Shown here in pieces: positions 5,122 through 5,163 of a DNA stretch of 5,163 nt. Positions within the stretch are counted from its first letter, which is position 1; each line of letters opens with the position of its first letter. The translations under genes and the position numbers were made by a program. The DNA is taken from NCBI GenBank assembly GCA_030635525.1, contig DAOVYR010000097.1, forward strand, positions 1 through 5,163, written 5' to 3'. The notes below the pieces were generated by a model, which did no database searches, was not told the origin of the DNA, and saw only the letters and a list, made by a program, of their open reading frames with translations. This DNA is from Candidatus Nanohalarchaeota archaeon. Lineage in GTDB: Archaea > EX4484-52 > B79-G9.

Positions 5122-5163
5122 GGGGTCATGGTGTAATGGCAGCATAGTAGGCTCCAGACAATA
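5122..5163 (+). tRNA. tRNA-Trp (anticodon CCA), partial at right edge, probably intron-containing
   Basis: The 5' half of a tRNA. Acceptor strand GGGGTCA (5122-5128), then T8 and G9, D stem GTGT (5131-5134) with GCAT (5142-5145) closing loop AATGGCA with its GG. A26 follows, then anticodon stem GTAGG (5147-5151) and loop start CTCCAG, with anticodon CCA at 5154-5156 and purine 37 at 5157. The next bases, ACAATA, cannot pair with GTAGG. This is expected if an intron begins after position 37, the canonical archaeal site and one commonly used in tRNA-Trp. The acceptor and T halves lie outside, so identity rests on the anticodon. Confidence 0.8.

Noticed and set aside
4845..5129. 94-aa version of the small protein
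   Set aside because: Its extra 36 residues would overlap the tRNA-Trp 5' end and the AT-rich promoter, and the strong Shine-Dalgarno favours the internal ATG.

Overview
The window looks archaeal. The evidence is a run of archaeal/eukaryal-type information-processing genes without bacterial counterparts (S19e, L39e, L31e, aIF6, prefoldin alpha, a PDCD5-family protein and RNase P protein 4), TATA-like box A elements upstream of genes, some starts with no Shine-Dalgarno sequence directly under a box A, and tRNA-Gly without an encoded CCA end. I cannot name a lineage with confidence. The Lys/Glu-rich tail on L31e, the unusually long L39e and the lack of an L20a/LX gene at its usual place fit a DPANN-type archaeon (Woesearchaeota or Pacearchaeota-like), but that is inference.

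Layout: every recognised protein gene is on the minus strand, so transcription runs from right to left. The far right holds the first 42 nt of a tRNA-Trp (plus strand, 5122 to the edge), which probably contains an intron. A short unknown protein gene (4845-5021, minus) diverges from it across a shared AT-rich promoter region. About 280 nt (4567-4844) follow with no gene but with a cluster of inverted repeats. Then come tRNA-Gly(GCC) (4496-4566, plus), rnp4 (RNase P/Rpp21) and an unrecognised two-helix membrane protein with a cysteine-rich loop, which ends at a T-run. After a 166-nt promoter and leader region comes the main cluster: rps19e, PDCD5-family gene, rpl39e, rpl31e, eif6, pfdA and ftsY, with gaps of 2 to 41 nt. 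ftsY runs off the left edge just before its DTAGR motif.

The genes work together in making and handling new protein. S19e is a small-subunit protein. L31e and L39e sit at the peptide exit tunnel. aIF6 is the anti-association and maturation factor of the large subunit. Prefoldin catches unfolded nascent chains. FtsY docks SRP-bound ribosomes at the membrane. RNase P protein 4 and the two tRNAs add tRNA supply. The cluster probably has a main promoter upstream of rps19e and an internal one upstream of rpl39e.

No CRISPR array, insertion sequence, phage gene or obvious defence system is present. The points most worth following up are the probable tRNA-Trp intron, the L31e tail, the membrane protein inserted between rnp4 and rps19e, the inverted-repeat cluster downstream of tRNA-Gly, and the missing L20a/LX gene.
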